A stretch of 64,000 nucleotides of DNA from Flavobacterium piscisymbiosum (GCF_020905295.1 NZ_JAJJMM010000001.1:3596001-3660000); one strand, 5' to 3'; positions 8,131 to 18,136 are shown, counted from the stretch's first letter. A program made the numbers and translations. The notes: generated by a model not told the origin, from the sequence alone.

Positions 8131-9411
8131 ATGAAACTTTGGGAAAAAGGAATACCAACAGATAAGCAAATCGAACATTTCACAGTAGGAAACGATCGTG
8201 AATTGGATTTAGTTCTTGCAAAATACGATGCTTTAGGTTCAATCGCACACGCCAAAATGCTCGATCAAATTGGTTTATTAACGCAAGAAGAAACCACTTC
8301 TTTAGTTGATGCATTAAACGAAATCATTGCAGATGTTGTAATAGGTAATTTCGAAATCGAAGATAGTTTCGAAGACGTACATTCTAAAATAGAATATTTA
8401 TTGACCGTAAAATTGGGCGATGCCGGAAAGAAAATCCATACGGCACGTTCTCGTAACGATCAGGTTCTGGTAGATGTTCATTTATACTTAAAAGACGAAC
8501 TAAAAGCCTTAAAAGAACAAGTAAAAACATTGTTTGATTTGCTAATGGAATCGGCAGAGAAACACCAAAATGTTTTATTGCCAGGATATACGCACTTGCA
8601 AATCGCGATGCCATCATCATTCGGGATGTGGTTTTCGGCTTACGCCGAAAGTTTCATTGATGATGTTACGATGTTAAACGCAGCTTTAAAAATTGTAGAT
8701 CAAAACCCGTTGGGTTCTGCAGCAGGTTACGGAAGTTCGTTTCCTATCAACAGAACATTTACAACTCAGGAATTAGGTTTCGAAACTCTAAAATTCAACG
8801 CTGTTGCAGCACAAATGAGCCGCGGAAAAGCAGAGAAAACCGTTGCATTTGCAATGGCAAGTGTTGCCGGAACGTTATCAAAATTTGCAATGGATGTTTG
8901 TTTGTACATGAGTCAAAACTTTGATTTTATTGGTTTGCCGGCACATCTTACAACAGGATCGAGCATTATGCCTCACAAGAAAAACCCAGATGTTTTCGAA
9001 TTAATCAGAGGAAAATGCAACAAGATTCAGGCGCTTCCATACGAAATCACTTTAATTACTAATAATCTACCAAGCGGTTATCACAGAGATTTACAGCTTT
9101 TAAAAGAAGGATTGTTTCCAGCGCTTCAAAACTTAAAAGCATGTCTGGATATTGCGATTTTCTCTGTAAAAGATATTACAGTAAAAGACAACATCTTAAA
9201 AGATAAAAAATACGATTATTTGTTTACAGTCGATACTTTAAACGAAATGGTGGTTGCCGGAATACCTTTTAGAGATGCATACAAAGCCGTTGCAGAACAG
9301 TTGGAAGCAGGAACATATCAATCTCCAAAAGAAACAAAACATACGCATGAAGGCAGCATCAATAACTTATGTTTAGATGCTATCAAAGACAAAATGAAAG
9401 CAGCGCTTTAA
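8131..9411 (+). CDS. argH: Argininosuccinate lyase ArgH
   Basis: ArgH splits argininosuccinate into arginine and fumarate in the cytoplasm, the last step of the pathway. The 426-residue protein belongs to the fumarase/aspartase superfamily. It carries the signature GSSIMPHKKNPD near residue 280 and the TARSRNDQV segment near residue 105. It is slightly shorter than the E. coli enzyme (457) but has all main blocks. It ends the operon and is followed by a strong terminator. The argininosuccinate synthase gene (argG) is not in the window and may lie upstream of argD. Confidence 0.96.
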   Translation: MKLWEKGIPTDKQIEHFTVGNDRELDLVLAKYDALGSIAHAKMLDQIGLLTQEETTSLVDALNEIIADVVIGNFEIEDSFEDVHSKIEYLLTVKLGDAGKKIHTARSRNDQVLVDVHLYLKDELKALKEQVKTLFDLLMESAEKHQNVLLPGYTHLQIAMPSSFGMWFSAYAESFIDDVTMLNAALKIVDQNPLGSAAGYGSSFPINRTFTTQELGFETLKFNAVAAQMSRGKAEKTVAFAMASVAGTLSKFAMDVCLYMSQNFDFIGLPAHLTTGSSIMPHKKNPDVFELIRGKCNKIQALPYEITLITNNLPSGYHRDLQLLKEGLFPALQNLKACLDIAIFSVKDITVKDNILKDKKYDYLFTVDTLNEMVVAGIPFRDAYKAVAEQLEAGTYQSPKETKHTHEGSINNLCLDAIKDKMKAAL

Positions 9412-9427
9412 AAGCGTTTCAGCCAAT

Positions 9428-9466
9428 AAAAAAGCCGATTTGTAAGTGATACAAATCGGCTTTTTT
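9428..9466. terminator. Bidirectional terminator between argH and pectate lyase
   Basis: A perfect 17-base inverted repeat, 9428-9444 with 9450-9466 around a five-base loop, has an A-run on one side and a T-run on the other. It lies between convergent genes and can serve both strands. Confidence 0.92.
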
Positions 9467-9485
9467 ATGAAAATTATAATGATGA

Positions 9486-10547
9486 TCAACTTTTGTTTGC
9501 GCAGCTTGTAGAGATTACACCAACAGAACTTACCTGAAGTGTTGCACCTGCACCACACGATGTATTAGTTACATATTGTTCCACTTTTCCAACAGGGATT
9601 GTGGTGTAAGGATAAGATGGTTTATTTACTTTAGTGCCAAAATCCATTGGGCCTTTGCGACAACGATCAAATACAATTCCTACCGTTCCGCCGTCTGTAC
9701 TTATGTAGTCTTTAAAAACCTTTTCTACTTTTGCAAAATCAGTCCCTTCAACATAACAAGTCGAATTTTTAACACCACCGCCTAAACCAATGGCCAAAGA
9801 ACCAGATTCTGACGTATTATAATAACAATTCAGAATATGAATTTCTAAATTTCTGCCACGAGGCATACGCTGTTTACAACCTTCTGCCCAATAACAATTC
9901 TTAAAAGTAATGCTGTAATGTCCGTCAGCAGGAAAATCATTTTTGTTGGAACCAATAAGATCACTAAACCTATGATCGTCTGCACCACCTGAACCGCCTG
10001 ATTTTGGTGGTTTTAGATAAGTAAATTTACACCATGAAATGGTTACATTATCTGTTTTTCCTTTATTATCATAATTTCCGTCCTGACCATCCTGAAACTC
10101 ACAATGATCAACCCAAAGATTCGTGCAATCAGCGGTTAAATTATCCTGACCATCAATATCATAAGCGCCTGGGCCAACGAAAACAAGATTTCTGATAATT
10201 ACATTATTAGATCCTGGTTTTAAACTTAAAATACCTGCCCCGGGATTCGATTGTGTTTCGTTCACTAATTTCGCGCCTGGCAATCCTAAAATAGTTTTAT
10301 TGGTAACTACTTCATGAATAGGTTCGCCACTTGAAATAGTAATTATTCCTGATACTAAAACTACAGCAGGCGATTTTAATTTAATTTTTGATAACAATTC
10401 AGCATAAGTTGTTACTATAACAGGAGTAGAGTTGCCTCCTCCAGTAGTGGCTGCACCAAATCCTTCCGGAGATTCCATATAGTAATTTTGCGCAAAAATA
10501 GAAGACATACTCAATAAGAAAAAGAGTAATAGCAGATTTTGTTTCAT
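9486..10547 (-). CDS. Secreted pectate lyase-like protein (PL1 type)
   Basis: This 353-residue protein starts with a clear signal peptide (about 1-19, ending FAQ). It shows the parallel beta-helix pattern of family 1 pectate lyases: WVDHCEF at 145-151, TISWCKF at 169-175 and RMPRGR at 227-232, whose arginine is the catalytic region. It would cleave alpha-1,4-galacturonan by beta-elimination. I see no type IX sorting domain at the C-terminus, so it may remain periplasmic or be a lipid-free secreted enzyme. A LacI-type palindrome lies upstream, suggesting sugar-responsive control. It is transcribed alone, convergent to argH. Confidence 0.88.
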   Translation of the reverse strand: MKQNLLLLFFLLSMSSIFAQNYYMESPEGFGAATTGGGNSTPVIVTTYAELLSKIKLKSPAVVLVSGIITISSGEPIHEVVTNKTILGLPGAKLVNETQSNPGAGILSLKPGSNNVIIRNLVFVGPGAYDIDGQDNLTADCTNLWVDHCEFQDGQDGNYDNKGKTDNVTISWCKFTYLKPPKSGGSGGADDHRFSDLIGSNKNDFPADGHYSITFKNCYWAEGCKQRMPRGRNLEIHILNCYYNTSESGSLAIGLGGGVKNSTCYVEGTDFAKVEKVFKDYISTDGGTVGIVFDRCRKGPMDFGTKVNKPSYPYTTIPVGKVEQYVTNTSCGAGATLQVSSVGVISTSCANKS

Positions 10548-10593
10548 TTTTATAAGTTAGTTTTTTGTGGTTTTCTATAATCTATCAATTAAA

Positions 10594-10607
10594 TGTAATC
10601 GATTACA
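10594..10607. promoter_or_regulatory. LacI-type operator palindrome
   Basis: TGTAATCGATTACA is a perfect 14-base palindrome with a central CG, the shape of LacI/GalR-family operators. It lies about 47 bases upstream of the pectate lyase ATG and directly downstream of a TAAATTTG -7 box, where RNA synthesis would begin. No LacI-family regulator is encoded in this window. Confidence 0.65.
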
Positions 10608-10615
10608 CAAATTTA
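10608..10615 (-). promoter_or_regulatory. -7 promoter element of the pectate lyase gene
   Basis: The minus strand reads TAAATTTG, matching the Bacteroidota -7 consensus TAnnTTTG. I see no well-spaced -33 TTG, which would fit an activator-dependent or weak promoter. The predicted start lies in the adjacent palindrome. Confidence 0.55.
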
Positions 10616-10721
10616 ATTATTAAAGTTTACAATCAGTCGTTTTACTGAAAATATTAACGATTTACATCTTTTATATTTTATAAGTATTTTTTTACTAACA
10701 AGATATTCGAACAAAAAAGAC

Positions 10722-10729
10722 TATTTTTG
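10722..10729 (+). promoter_or_regulatory. -7 promoter element of the DUF2157 gene
   Basis: TATTTTTG matches TAnnTTTG and lies 23 bases before the ATG, so the leader would be short. No clear -33 element is seen. Confidence 0.5.
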
Positions 10730-10752
10730 ATTTGTATGTATAAAAGTAAATT

Positions 10753-11754
10753 ATGAATAAGTTTGATGACCAGGCTTCGAAATCGCTTTTGGATAAAAAT
10801 CTAATAACTGAGAATCAATATCAGGAAATTAGTGTGTATCGCAATTTGAATATTTTCTCGCTAAATGCAGAACTAAAATTGTTCCTCTATTTATCTGTTT
10901 TATTGTTTACTTCAGGAATTGGGATTTTAATTTACAATAATATCGACAGCATTGGTCATATTGCAATCCTCTCATTGTTGTTAATTGTGATAGGAGTTTG
11001 TTTTTATTATTGTTTTAAAAATTCAAAAGGATTTCAAAAACAGGAAACTACTTTTGAACATCCGGTTGTAGAATATCTGGCCTTAGCTGGTAGTATTTTG
11101 ACTTGTATTTTCATAGGATATTTGCAATTTCAGTATCAGCCATTTGGAACAAATTACAGATTCGCTACTTTAATCCCAACCATTGTCAGCTTCTTTTGTG
11201 CTTATTATTTCGATAATAAAAGTATTCTCACTATTGGTATTACAGGTTTGGCGGCATACGTTGGACTTTCAGTAACACCTCAGGATTTGCTAAACAATAG
11301 TAATTTTTACAACGATCAGACGTTAAGTTATTCGGCTATAATATTGGGAGTGTTGCTAATTCTATGGACGATTTATAGTTCAAGAATTCAGTTAAAAACG
11401 CATTTTAATATTATCTATCTCACTTTTGCTTTGCATATTATTAGTATTGCCACTATTAGCAGCTTGCTCGATTATTTTGAATACGGAATTTGGTTTCTTT
11501 TTCTGATTGTATTGGCAGCTTCGTCTTTTTATTTTTACAAAATTAGCCATGAACTTAAGGCAATTTCTTTGTATGTTTTTATGATTGTCTACGCTTATAT
11601 AGGACTTAATATATTCCTGATTAGAATTTTCGAAAACTTTAGTTTTTCAGATATTTGGGTATTGTTCATTATGATCCTTCCTGTATATTTTATAGGCTCT
11701 ATTTTAATGTTTATAAAGTTGATTAAAAAATTCAATAAAGAAATCGCAGCATGA
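10753..11754 (+). CDS. DUF2157 multi-pass membrane protein
   Basis: This 333-residue protein has a cytoplasmic N-terminal stretch of about 40 residues with the ITENQY segment typical of DUF2157 proteins, then about nine membrane helices. DUF2157 proteins are predicted inner-membrane proteins with no established function. Its last four bases (ATGA) overlap the start of the next gene, so the pair is co-translated and the products may act together. No catalytic residues are evident. Confidence 0.75.
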   Translation: MNKFDDQASKSLLDKNLITENQYQEISVYRNLNIFSLNAELKLFLYLSVLLFTSGIGILIYNNIDSIGHIAILSLLLIVIGVCFYYCFKNSKGFQKQETTFEHPVVEYLALAGSILTCIFIGYLQFQYQPFGTNYRFATLIPTIVSFFCAYYFDNKSILTIGITGLAAYVGLSVTPQDLLNNSNFYNDQTLSYSAIILGVLLILWTIYSSRIQLKTHFNIIYLTFALHIISIATISSLLDYFEYGIWFLFLIVLAASSFYFYKISHELKAISLYVFMIVYAYIGLNIFLIRIFENFSFSDIWVLFIMILPVYFIGSILMFIKLIKKFNKEIAA

Positions 11755-12926
11755 TAGTATACGATAAAAACTTATTAGACAATTTAGCTTTAGTCGAAGA
11801 AGCTAATTCTTTAGAATCAGCTGGATTTATTAGTAAAGAGCAAAAGAATTTAATTAAAAAAGAATTACCTGCTTTCAAGAGGCAAAGTAATATGCTGGTA
11901 CGTTTGGGATTCTTTTTATTAGGAGCATTTTTGTACTTATCTATATGTGGGGTAATCGCATTAATAGGATTGACAGGTTCTACTTCTGAACATAATTTTT
12001 TTAATATTTGCTGTTATATTTTTGCCGCAATTGGTTTTGCGGGTGCAGAGTTTTTGGCAAATCAAAAATATTACGGACACGGATTAGACGATGCTTTTAT
12101 TTTAGGAGCACTTTTAAATGTAGGATTTGCTATTGCCATAACAACCGAAGGCTATGAAATACAAGTTGCACTTTTTGTTGCTGTAGCTTCGTTTTTTATG
12201 TACAGAAGATATTTGCATCTATTGTCTTTATTGGTCTTTTGTATTGCAGCTGCAGGAGTTTTATTTTTCGGAATGTTTGAATTTGGCGATACAGGAAAAA
12301 CGATTTTGCCATTTATAGCCATGTTAGCATCAGCCGCATTTTACTTTTTTACAAAAAGAATGCTTCATAAACTCACCGTAAATTATTACTACAATGGTCT
12401 TTTATTGGCCAATAGTTTTTGCTTGGTTTTGTTTTACCTTTCTTGCAATTATTTAGTAGTTAGAGAGCTTTCGGCAGAGCTTTTAGGTAACGAAGTACTG
12501 CCGGGACAAGATATTCCGTTTGCTATTTTCTTTTATGCTTTTACTTTTATTGTTCCTGCTGTTTATTTGGTTCAGTCCTTAAAAACAAAAGACAGAATCA
12601 TGCTTTGGATAAGCTTTTTGGCTATCGGATTTTCAATCTATACTATAAGATTCTACTATTCGGTTTTACCAATAGAAGTAGCCCTAACGCTTGGGGGATT
12701 AGTTTTATTTGCAATAGCTTATTTTTCGATTAGAAAACTAAAAGATAATGAAGTTGGTTTGACATTTAAACCGGATAGGATCAATAATTCAAATGCGATT
12801 TTAAATGCCGAAGCTTTAATAGTAGCCTCAACTTTTGGAATGAAACCAGAAGCAAAAGTACCGGATTCTCCCATGGATTTTGGAGGAGGAGGTTTTAGCG
12901 GTGGAGGTTCAGAGGGAACTTTTTAG
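11751..12926 (+). CDS. Multi-pass membrane protein with glycine-rich tail
   Basis: This 391-residue protein has an N-terminal cytoplasmic part with the motif AGFISKEQKNLIKKELP, which echoes the start of its DUF2157 neighbour. It then has about ten membrane helices and a short C-terminal tail rich in glycine (FGGGGFSGGGSEG). The start overlaps the previous gene by four bases (ATGA). I do not assign a function. The similar architecture of the two genes suggests an old duplication or a two-subunit membrane complex. Confidence 0.72.
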   Translation: MIVYDKNLLDNLALVEEANSLESAGFISKEQKNLIKKELPAFKRQSNMLVRLGFFLLGAFLYLSICGVIALIGLTGSTSEHNFFNICCYIFAAIGFAGAEFLANQKYYGHGLDDAFILGALLNVGFAIAITTEGYEIQVALFVAVASFFMYRRYLHLLSLLVFCIAAAGVLFFGMFEFGDTGKTILPFIAMLASAAFYFFTKRMLHKLTVNYYYNGLLLANSFCLVLFYLSCNYLVVRELSAELLGNEVLPGQDIPFAIFFYAFTFIVPAVYLVQSLKTKDRIMLWISFLAIGFSIYTIRFYYSVLPIEVALTLGGLVLFAIAYFSIRKLKDNEVGLTFKPDRINNSNAILNAEALIVASTFGMKPEAKVPDSPMDFGGGGFSGGGSEGTF

Positions 12927-12953
12927 TCCTTTTTTACCATTGCATTTTTGTTT

Positions 12954-13022
12954 TTTCACCATTAAGATATTAAGTTTCATTAAGGGTTAAGCTTAATTTT
13001 TCTTAATATCTTAATGGTGAAA
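12954..13022. terminator. Long bidirectional terminator-like hairpin
   Basis: A perfect 21-base inverted repeat joins 12954-12974 to 13002-13022, with a further ATTAAG/CTTAAT pairing inside. It lies between two convergent genes. Its arm contains CCATTAAGATATTAAG, a phrase that also occurs without a partner at about 53870. Confidence 0.75.
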
Positions 13023-13032
13023 TATTTTAACT

Positions 13033-13428
13033 TTAGTGTTGAATTTTTTCTTTCAAAGCCACAGCATCAATATCGCTGTGAGAAACATCATAAACAGCTT
13101 GTCCGTTTTTGATTAAGATTAATTGCGGAGATTCATGATATACATTAAATCTGCTGGCAATTTCGTTAGAGATATCACGATGGGCGATTAAATCTAAAAA
13201 ATAAGCATCGACAGTTTCGTTTAAATCGTATTCACGTTCAAACTGTTTCAAAGCCATACGGCTAATGCTGCATCTTGTACTATGCTTAAAAATAACAACC
13301 GGCTTCTCGTTCGAGATCGTGGTAACTTCTAATAATTGTGCTACATCGGTTAATTCTGTCCAGTTTACATTACTTTTTGGAGAGTCTGTATTATCTGAAC
13401 TTCCGAAGATTGAATTTAAAAAACTCAT
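13033..13428 (-). CDS. ytxJ: Bacillithiol-system redox protein YtxJ (monothiol bacilliredoxin type)
   Basis: This 131-residue thioredoxin-fold protein has a single active-site cysteine in KHSTRCSISRMA (Cys53), the pattern of YtxJ-type proteins. The family is linked to bacillithiol, the low-molecular-weight thiol used by many Bacteroidota and Firmicutes, and probably removes bacillithiol from proteins. The cis-proline region is seen in HESPQLILIKNG. It acts in the cytoplasm. The gene stands alone, convergent to the membrane gene pair and divergent from clpB. The family call is firm, while the reaction is inferred from the family. Confidence 0.88.
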   Translation of the reverse strand: MSFLNSIFGSSDNTDSPKSNVNWTELTDVAQLLEVTTISNEKPVVIFKHSTRCSISRMALKQFEREYDLNETVDAYFLDLIAHRDISNEIASRFNVYHESPQLILIKNGQAVYDVSHSDIDAVALKEKIQH

Positions 13429-13635
13429 ATTTGACGTGTTTTATGACTTTTTGACGTTAAAAAATGATAAAAATCACGTTTTAAATGTCATTTTGTCTGT
13501 ATTTTTAATGTGGAATATCTTTTGAATGATCTAAAGCAAAGTTATATCATTTAAAGTTAAAAATGTAATCCAATAAATTGTAATTTTAATGGTATCGAAC
13601 TTTAAAACTAAAAATCAAACCTAAAACATACACAT

Positions 13636-16239
13636 ATGAACATAAATAAATTTACAATTAAGTCGCAGGAAGCCATACAGTTATCGCAACAGTTGGCCCA
13701 ACGCAACGGACAGCAGCAAATAGAAAACGAACACATTTTTAAAGCTATTTTTGAAGTAGATGAAAATGTAGCGCCGTTTATTTTGAAAAAACTAAATGTA
13801 AATGTTCCGTTGTTTTTACAAATATTAGACAGTACCATTCAAAGCTTTCCTAAAGTTTCCGGAGGTGATATTTTACTTTCCAGAGATGCTAATAAAGCGC
13901 TGAATGAAGCTGAGATTATTGCTCAGAAGATGAACGATGAATATGTTTCTATCGAACATTTGATTTTAGCAATCTTCGATTCAAAAAGTAAAGTTTCTCA
14001 GATTTTAAAAGATCAGGGAGTTACAGGAAAAGGCCTAAAAGCAGCCATTGAAGAACTTCGTAAAGGAGAAAGAGTAACATCTGCTTCGGCTGAAGAAAAC
14101 TATAATTCATTAAACAAATACGCTAAAAACTTAAACGAATTAGCGCGAAACGGAAAACTAGATCCTGTTATTGGCCGTGATGAAGAAATTCGTCGTGTGT
14201 TACAGATTTTGACGCGTAGAACAAAAAATAACCCAATGCTAATAGGAGAGCCGGGAGTTGGTAAAACTGCTATTGCTGAAGGACTTGCACATAGAATTGT
14301 TGATGGTGATGTGCCGGAAAACTTAAAAGATAAAATCGTTTTCTCACTAGATATGGGAGCACTGATTGCCGGTGCTAAATTTAAAGGAGAATTTGAAGAA
14401 CGTTTAAAAGCTGTTGTAAAAGAGGTTACAGCTGCCGAAGGTGATATCGTTTTATTTATTGATGAAATTCATACCCTTGTAGGTGCAGGTGGAGGAGAAG
14501 GCGCAATGGATGCGGCAAACATCCTAAAACCAGCTTTGGCTCGTGGAGAATTGAGAGCAATTGGTGCAACGACTTTAGATGAATATCAAAAATATTTTGA
14601 GAAAGATAAAGCGTTAGAGCGTCGTTTTCAAAAAATCTTAATCGATGAACCGGATACTGAAAGTGCGATATCTATTTTACGTGGAATCAAAGAAAAGTAC
14701 GAAACGCATCATAAAGTTCAGATTAAGGATGAGGCTATTATTGCAGCAGTTGAACTTTCACAACGATATATTACCAACCGTTTTTTACCGGACAAAGCGA
14801 TCGATTTGATGGATGAAGCCGCTTCTAAACTGCGTATGGAAATCAATTCGAAACCAGAAGAATTAGATGTTCTGGATCGTAAAATTATGCAGTTGGAAAT
14901 CGAGATCGAAGCCATTAAACGTGAAAAAGAAGAAAGTAAACTGAAAATCCTGCGCATGGATTTGGCGAACTTAAAAGAAGAACGCAACGAAATCTATGCA
15001 AAATGGAAATCAGAAAAAGATGTTGTTGACGGAATTCAAGCCGTAAAACAAGAAATTGAAGATTTTAAATACGAAGCAGAACGTGCAGAACGTGATGGAG
15101 ATTACGGAAAAGTAGCTGAAATTCGTTACGGAAAAATTAAAGAAGCACAGGAACGTCTTGATGTTTTACAAAAACAATTGCAGGAATATCAGTCTGGTAA
15201 TTCTTTGATTAAGGAAGAAGTAACCCGCGAAGATATCGCAGAAGTCGTAGCAAAATGGACAGGAATTCCTGTTATGAAAATGCTTCAGACGGAGCGCGAG
15301 AAACTATTGCATCTAGAAGATGAATTACACAAACGTGTAGTAGGGCAGGAAGAAGCGATTGAAGCCGTGAGTGATGCTGTTCGTAGAAGTCGTGCGGGAT
15401 TACAAGACATGAAAAAACCAGTTGGTACCTTCTTATTTTTAGGAACAACCGGAGTGGGTAAAACTGAGTTGGCAAAAGCCCTGGCTGAATATCTTTTTGA
15501 TGACGAAAATGCTATGACACGTATCGACATGAGTGAGTATCAGGAACGTCACAGTGTGAGTCGTTTAGTAGGTGCGCCTCCGGGATATGTTGGTTATGAC
15601 GAAGGTGGTCAGTTGACTGAAGCCGTACGTAGAAAGCCGTATTCTGTAATTTTGTTAGACGAGATCGAAAAAGCGCATGCCGATACTTTCAATATTTTAT
15701 TGCAGGTTCTGGATGAAGGTCGTTTGACAGATAACAAAGGACGTTTGGCTGATTTTAAGAATACAATCATCATCATGACATCCAACATGGGAAGTCAGAT
15801 TATACAAGACAAATTCGAAAATTTAAAAGGTGGTGTTGAAGCTGCTACGGAAGCTGCAAAAGTTGAAGTTCTGGGATTATTGAAACAAACAGTTCGTCCG
15901 GAATTTATAAACCGTATCGACGAAATCGTAATGTTTACACCGCTAACGGTAGAAAACATTTCTAAAATCGTGAGTTTACAGCTTAAGAGTGTTACAAAAA
16001 TGCTGGCTTTACAAGGCATTGCAATGGATGCAACACCGGAAGCGATCAAGTATTTGTCTGATAAAGGTTATGATCCTCAGTTTGGCGCAAGACCTGTAAA
16101 ACGTGTCGTACAGAGAGAAGTGCTGAATCAGTTGTCGAAAGAAATTTTGGCAGGAAACATTACAACAGACAGCATCATTTTAATAGATGCTTTCGATGGG
16201 CAATTGGTATTTAGAAACCAAACCCACATCGAAAAATAA
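13636..16239 (+). CDS. clpB: ATP-dependent chaperone ClpB
   Basis: ClpB is a hexameric AAA+ disaggregase that works with DnaK to rescue aggregated proteins after stress. The 867-residue protein has the full layout: an N-terminal Clp domain (about 1-145), a first ATPase with Walker A GEPGVGKT near 204-211 and Walker B LFIDEIH, the middle coiled-coil domain (about 405-525), a second ATPase with GTTGVGKT near 602-609, and the C-terminal small domain. The M-domain marks it as ClpB rather than ClpA or ClpC. No CIRCE-like heat-shock repeat was noticed upstream. Confidence 0.97.
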   Translation: MNINKFTIKSQEAIQLSQQLAQRNGQQQIENEHIFKAIFEVDENVAPFILKKLNVNVPLFLQILDSTIQSFPKVSGGDILLSRDANKALNEAEIIAQKMNDEYVSIEHLILAIFDSKSKVSQILKDQGVTGKGLKAAIEELRKGERVTSASAEENYNSLNKYAKNLNELARNGKLDPVIGRDEEIRRVLQILTRRTKNNPMLIGEPGVGKTAIAEGLAHRIVDGDVPENLKDKIVFSLDMGALIAGAKFKGEFEERLKAVVKEVTAAEGDIVLFIDEIHTLVGAGGGEGAMDAANILKPALARGELRAIGATTLDEYQKYFEKDKALERRFQKILIDEPDTESAISILRGIKEKYETHHKVQIKDEAIIAAVELSQRYITNRFLPDKAIDLMDEAASKLRMEINSKPEELDVLDRKIMQLEIEIEAIKREKEESKLKILRMDLANLKEERNEIYAKWKSEKDVVDGIQAVKQEIEDFKYEAERAERDGDYGKVAEIRYGKIKEAQERLDVLQKQLQEYQSGNSLIKEEVTREDIAEVVAKWTGIPVMKMLQTEREKLLHLEDELHKRVVGQEEAIEAVSDAVRRSRAGLQDMKKPVGTFLFLGTTGVGKTELAKALAEYLFDDENAMTRIDMSEYQERHSVSRLVGAPPGYVGYDEGGQLTEAVRRKPYSVILLDEIEKAHADTFNILLQVLDEGRLTDNKGRLADFKNTIIIMTSNMGSQIIQDKFENLKGGVEAATEAAKVEVLGLLKQTVRPEFINRIDEIVMFTPLTVENISKIVSLQLKSVTKMLALQGIAMDATPEAIKYLSDKGYDPQFGARPVKRVVQREVLNQLSKEILAGNITTDSIILIDAFDGQLVFRNQTHIEK

Positions 16240-16268
16240 TTTTTTGGTTTTAATATTTTTTTGAGATA

Positions 16269-16299
16269 AGCACCGGTCGAAAGGCTGGTGCTTTTTTTT
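16269..16299 (+). terminator. clpB terminator with GAAA tetraloop
   Basis: A ten-pair stem, AGCACCGGTC facing GGCTGGTGCT with two G-U pairs, closes a GAAA loop and is followed by eight T residues. The same core, GGTCGAAAGGCTGGTG, recurs after the DUF808 gene at 19292. Confidence 0.9.
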
Positions 16300-16353
16300 A
16301 TGCTTTTTTATAAGTTTTTCCAAGAGAATAATATTTTTTTGTAAGTATTGATA

Positions 16354-16361
16354 TATATTTG
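16354..16361 (+). promoter_or_regulatory. -7 promoter element of the secreted gene pair
   Basis: TATATTTG matches the TAnnTTTG consensus 51 bases before the ATG at 16413. A TTTG lies only 12 bases upstream, closer than the usual spacing. Confidence 0.45.
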
Positions 16362-16412
16362 ATGGATAAATAAGAATAATTTTGAAAAATAACTAACCGA
16401 TAAATTTATTAT

Positions 16413-16904
16413 ATGAAGAGAAACCAACCCAACTTTTTACTTTTATTTATTACCAGTATTTTATTTATTACCAATAGTTATTCACAAGAAAGCATAGTAG
16501 TTTCAGGAGGAGCTGCAACAGGATCCGGAGGAACATCAAATTATTCAATAGGGCAAATAGCTTATACAGGTGTACCTGGATCTGATGCCTATATTTTACA
16601 AGGTGTTCAGCAACCCTATGAAATCATTACTTTGGGCACTGATGAATTTACTGAAATCAACCTTTTAATTACTGCATTTCCTAACCCTGCAATCGACATC
16701 CTTAATTTAGTTATTGTCAATGATAAATGGCAAGATTTGTCTTGTACATTATCTGATATTAGCGGGAAAACGGTATCTAAAAAATTAAAAATTGCAAGTC
16801 CGGAAACAAGTATATCTATGCAAGGATTAAATCAGGGAATTTATTTTCTATCAGTAAATAATAGCAACAAAACAATCAAAACTTTTAAAATCATAAAAAA
16901 ATAA
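16413..16904 (+). CDS. Small secreted protein with type IX sorting domain
   Basis: This 163-residue protein has a signal peptide (about 1-24, ending NSYS), a glycine-rich segment with GGAATGSGGTSNYSIGQ, and a C-terminal type IX secretion sorting domain starting FPNPAIDILN and ending TIKTFKIIKK. Such domains direct export through the Por/Gld machinery and attachment to the cell surface. Very little besides the sorting domain is present, which is unusual. The next gene starts 23 bases downstream, codes for a secreted LRR-like protein and has no sorting domain of its own. Confidence 0.82.
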   Translation: MKRNQPNFLLLFITSILFITNSYSQESIVVSGGAATGSGGTSNYSIGQIAYTGVPGSDAYILQGVQQPYEIITLGTDEFTEINLLITAFPNPAIDILNLVIVNDKWQDLSCTLSDISGKTVSKKLKIASPETSISMQGLNQGIYFLSVNNSNKTIKTFKIIKK

Positions 16905-16927
16905 TATTCTAAACAGCTGAAAAACAT

Positions 16928-17956
16928 ATGAAAAAAATTACTCTGGCATTACTATTATTAAGTTCTTTTACTATTTTATTCGCACAAGCTCCACAAAAAA
17001 TGAGCTACCAGTCGGTAATTCGTAAAACAGATGGTACATTGGTTGCGAGCACTTTAGTAAGTATAAAAATTAGTATCTTATTAGGATCAGCAACTGGTAC
17101 AGCAACTTATATAGAAACACAAACGACAACAACAAACAATAACGGATTAGCAACAATAGAAATAGGAGGCGGAACAGCAGTTACCGGAACTTTTGCAGCT
17201 ATCAATTGGGGGGCGGGATCACATTTTATAAAAACAGAAATTGACCCAACAGGAGGAAGTAATTACACAATCAGCGGAACAAGCCAACTTTTGAGTGTAC
17301 CCTACGCATTATACGCCGGAAGTAGCCAAAATAAAGGAAAAACAAGTATAGTAATAACAGGTGACATTACCGATGCACAGGCAGCAGCGCAAATACAGTC
17401 TGAATTTGGACCTTACACAGAAAATATTTATGTAAATGGTACAACAAATTTAACAACTATAGATTTATCTGTCGTAAACAAATTAGTTGAACTATCTATA
17501 ATCGATAATTCAAATCTGGTTAGTATAAATTTCGCTAATCTACAAGAAGTTTACAGTGATTTTGATGCCTCTGATAACCAAAAGTTAAGTACATTAGTAT
17601 TTCCGGTTTTGAAAAAAGTATTAGGAGCTGATACAAGTATTCAAAACAATCCATCTTTAACATCTATTTCTTTCCCTTTGTTAACTCAGGCAAGTGGACT
17701 TTTTTTTAGAGAAAATCATAGTCTGGCTTCTATTAATTTACCATCGCTGAAGTCTGTTAGTGGGACAACGCTTTTGAGAGCTAATGCACTTCCAAGTTCT
17801 CAAATTAATTTGATTTTAAGCAGATTGTTAAATCTTACGAGTGAAAAAAATTATATTGATCTATCAGGTCAAAATCCACTTGCTCCTCCAACGGGTCAGG
17901 GAATTATTGATAAAGCAACTTTAATAAGTAGAAACTACTCTGTTACTACTGATTAA
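16928..17956 (+). CDS. Secreted BspA/receptor-L-like leucine-rich repeat protein
   Basis: This 342-residue protein has a signal peptide (1-19). A domain common in Bacteroidota surface proteins follows (PQKMSYQSVIRKTDGTLV to LLSVPYALYAG, about 20-135). The rest is a repeat region of irregular leucine-rich type (about 150-330), with units such as NLVSINFANLQEV and LSTLVFPVLKKV, like receptor-L and BspA proteins. It probably binds ligands at the cell surface. It lacks a C-terminal sorting domain, while the gene just upstream is little more than one. The function is inferred from architecture only. Confidence 0.75.
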   Translation: MKKITLALLLLSSFTILFAQAPQKMSYQSVIRKTDGTLVASTLVSIKISILLGSATGTATYIETQTTTTNNNGLATIEIGGGTAVTGTFAAINWGAGSHFIKTEIDPTGGSNYTISGTSQLLSVPYALYAGSSQNKGKTSIVITGDITDAQAAAQIQSEFGPYTENIYVNGTTNLTTIDLSVVNKLVELSIIDNSNLVSINFANLQEVYSDFDASDNQKLSTLVFPVLKKVLGADTSIQNNPSLTSISFPLLTQASGLFFRENHSLASINLPSLKSVSGTTLLRANALPSSQINLILSRLLNLTSEKNYIDLSGQNPLAPPTGQGIIDKATLISRNYSVTTD

Positions 17957-17981
17957 TTTAAAATTAGTTTTACTGAAATAT

Positions 17982-18017
17982 AAAAACACCACCTTAAAAA
18001 AAAGTTGGTGTTTTTTT
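17982..18017 (+). terminator. Terminator after the secreted gene pair
   Basis: AAAAACACCA at 17982-17991 faces TGGTGTTTTT at 18006-18015 and is followed by further T residues. Confidence 0.85.
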
Positions 18018-18136
18018 ATACAAACTAAATCCGTAAATCATGAAACTTTTTTTTAAAGTCATATAAATAGATTCAGGGATTAAATTATGAACTTTACTTT
18101 AGTAAATTTATTTAACAAATCATAAAAACAAACACT

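Noticed and set aside
15285..15530. Minus-strand frames inside clpB (and similar shadows inside argH, glyA, guaC and lpdA).
   Set aside because: They lie fully within well-supported genes on the other strand and have no recognisable domain.
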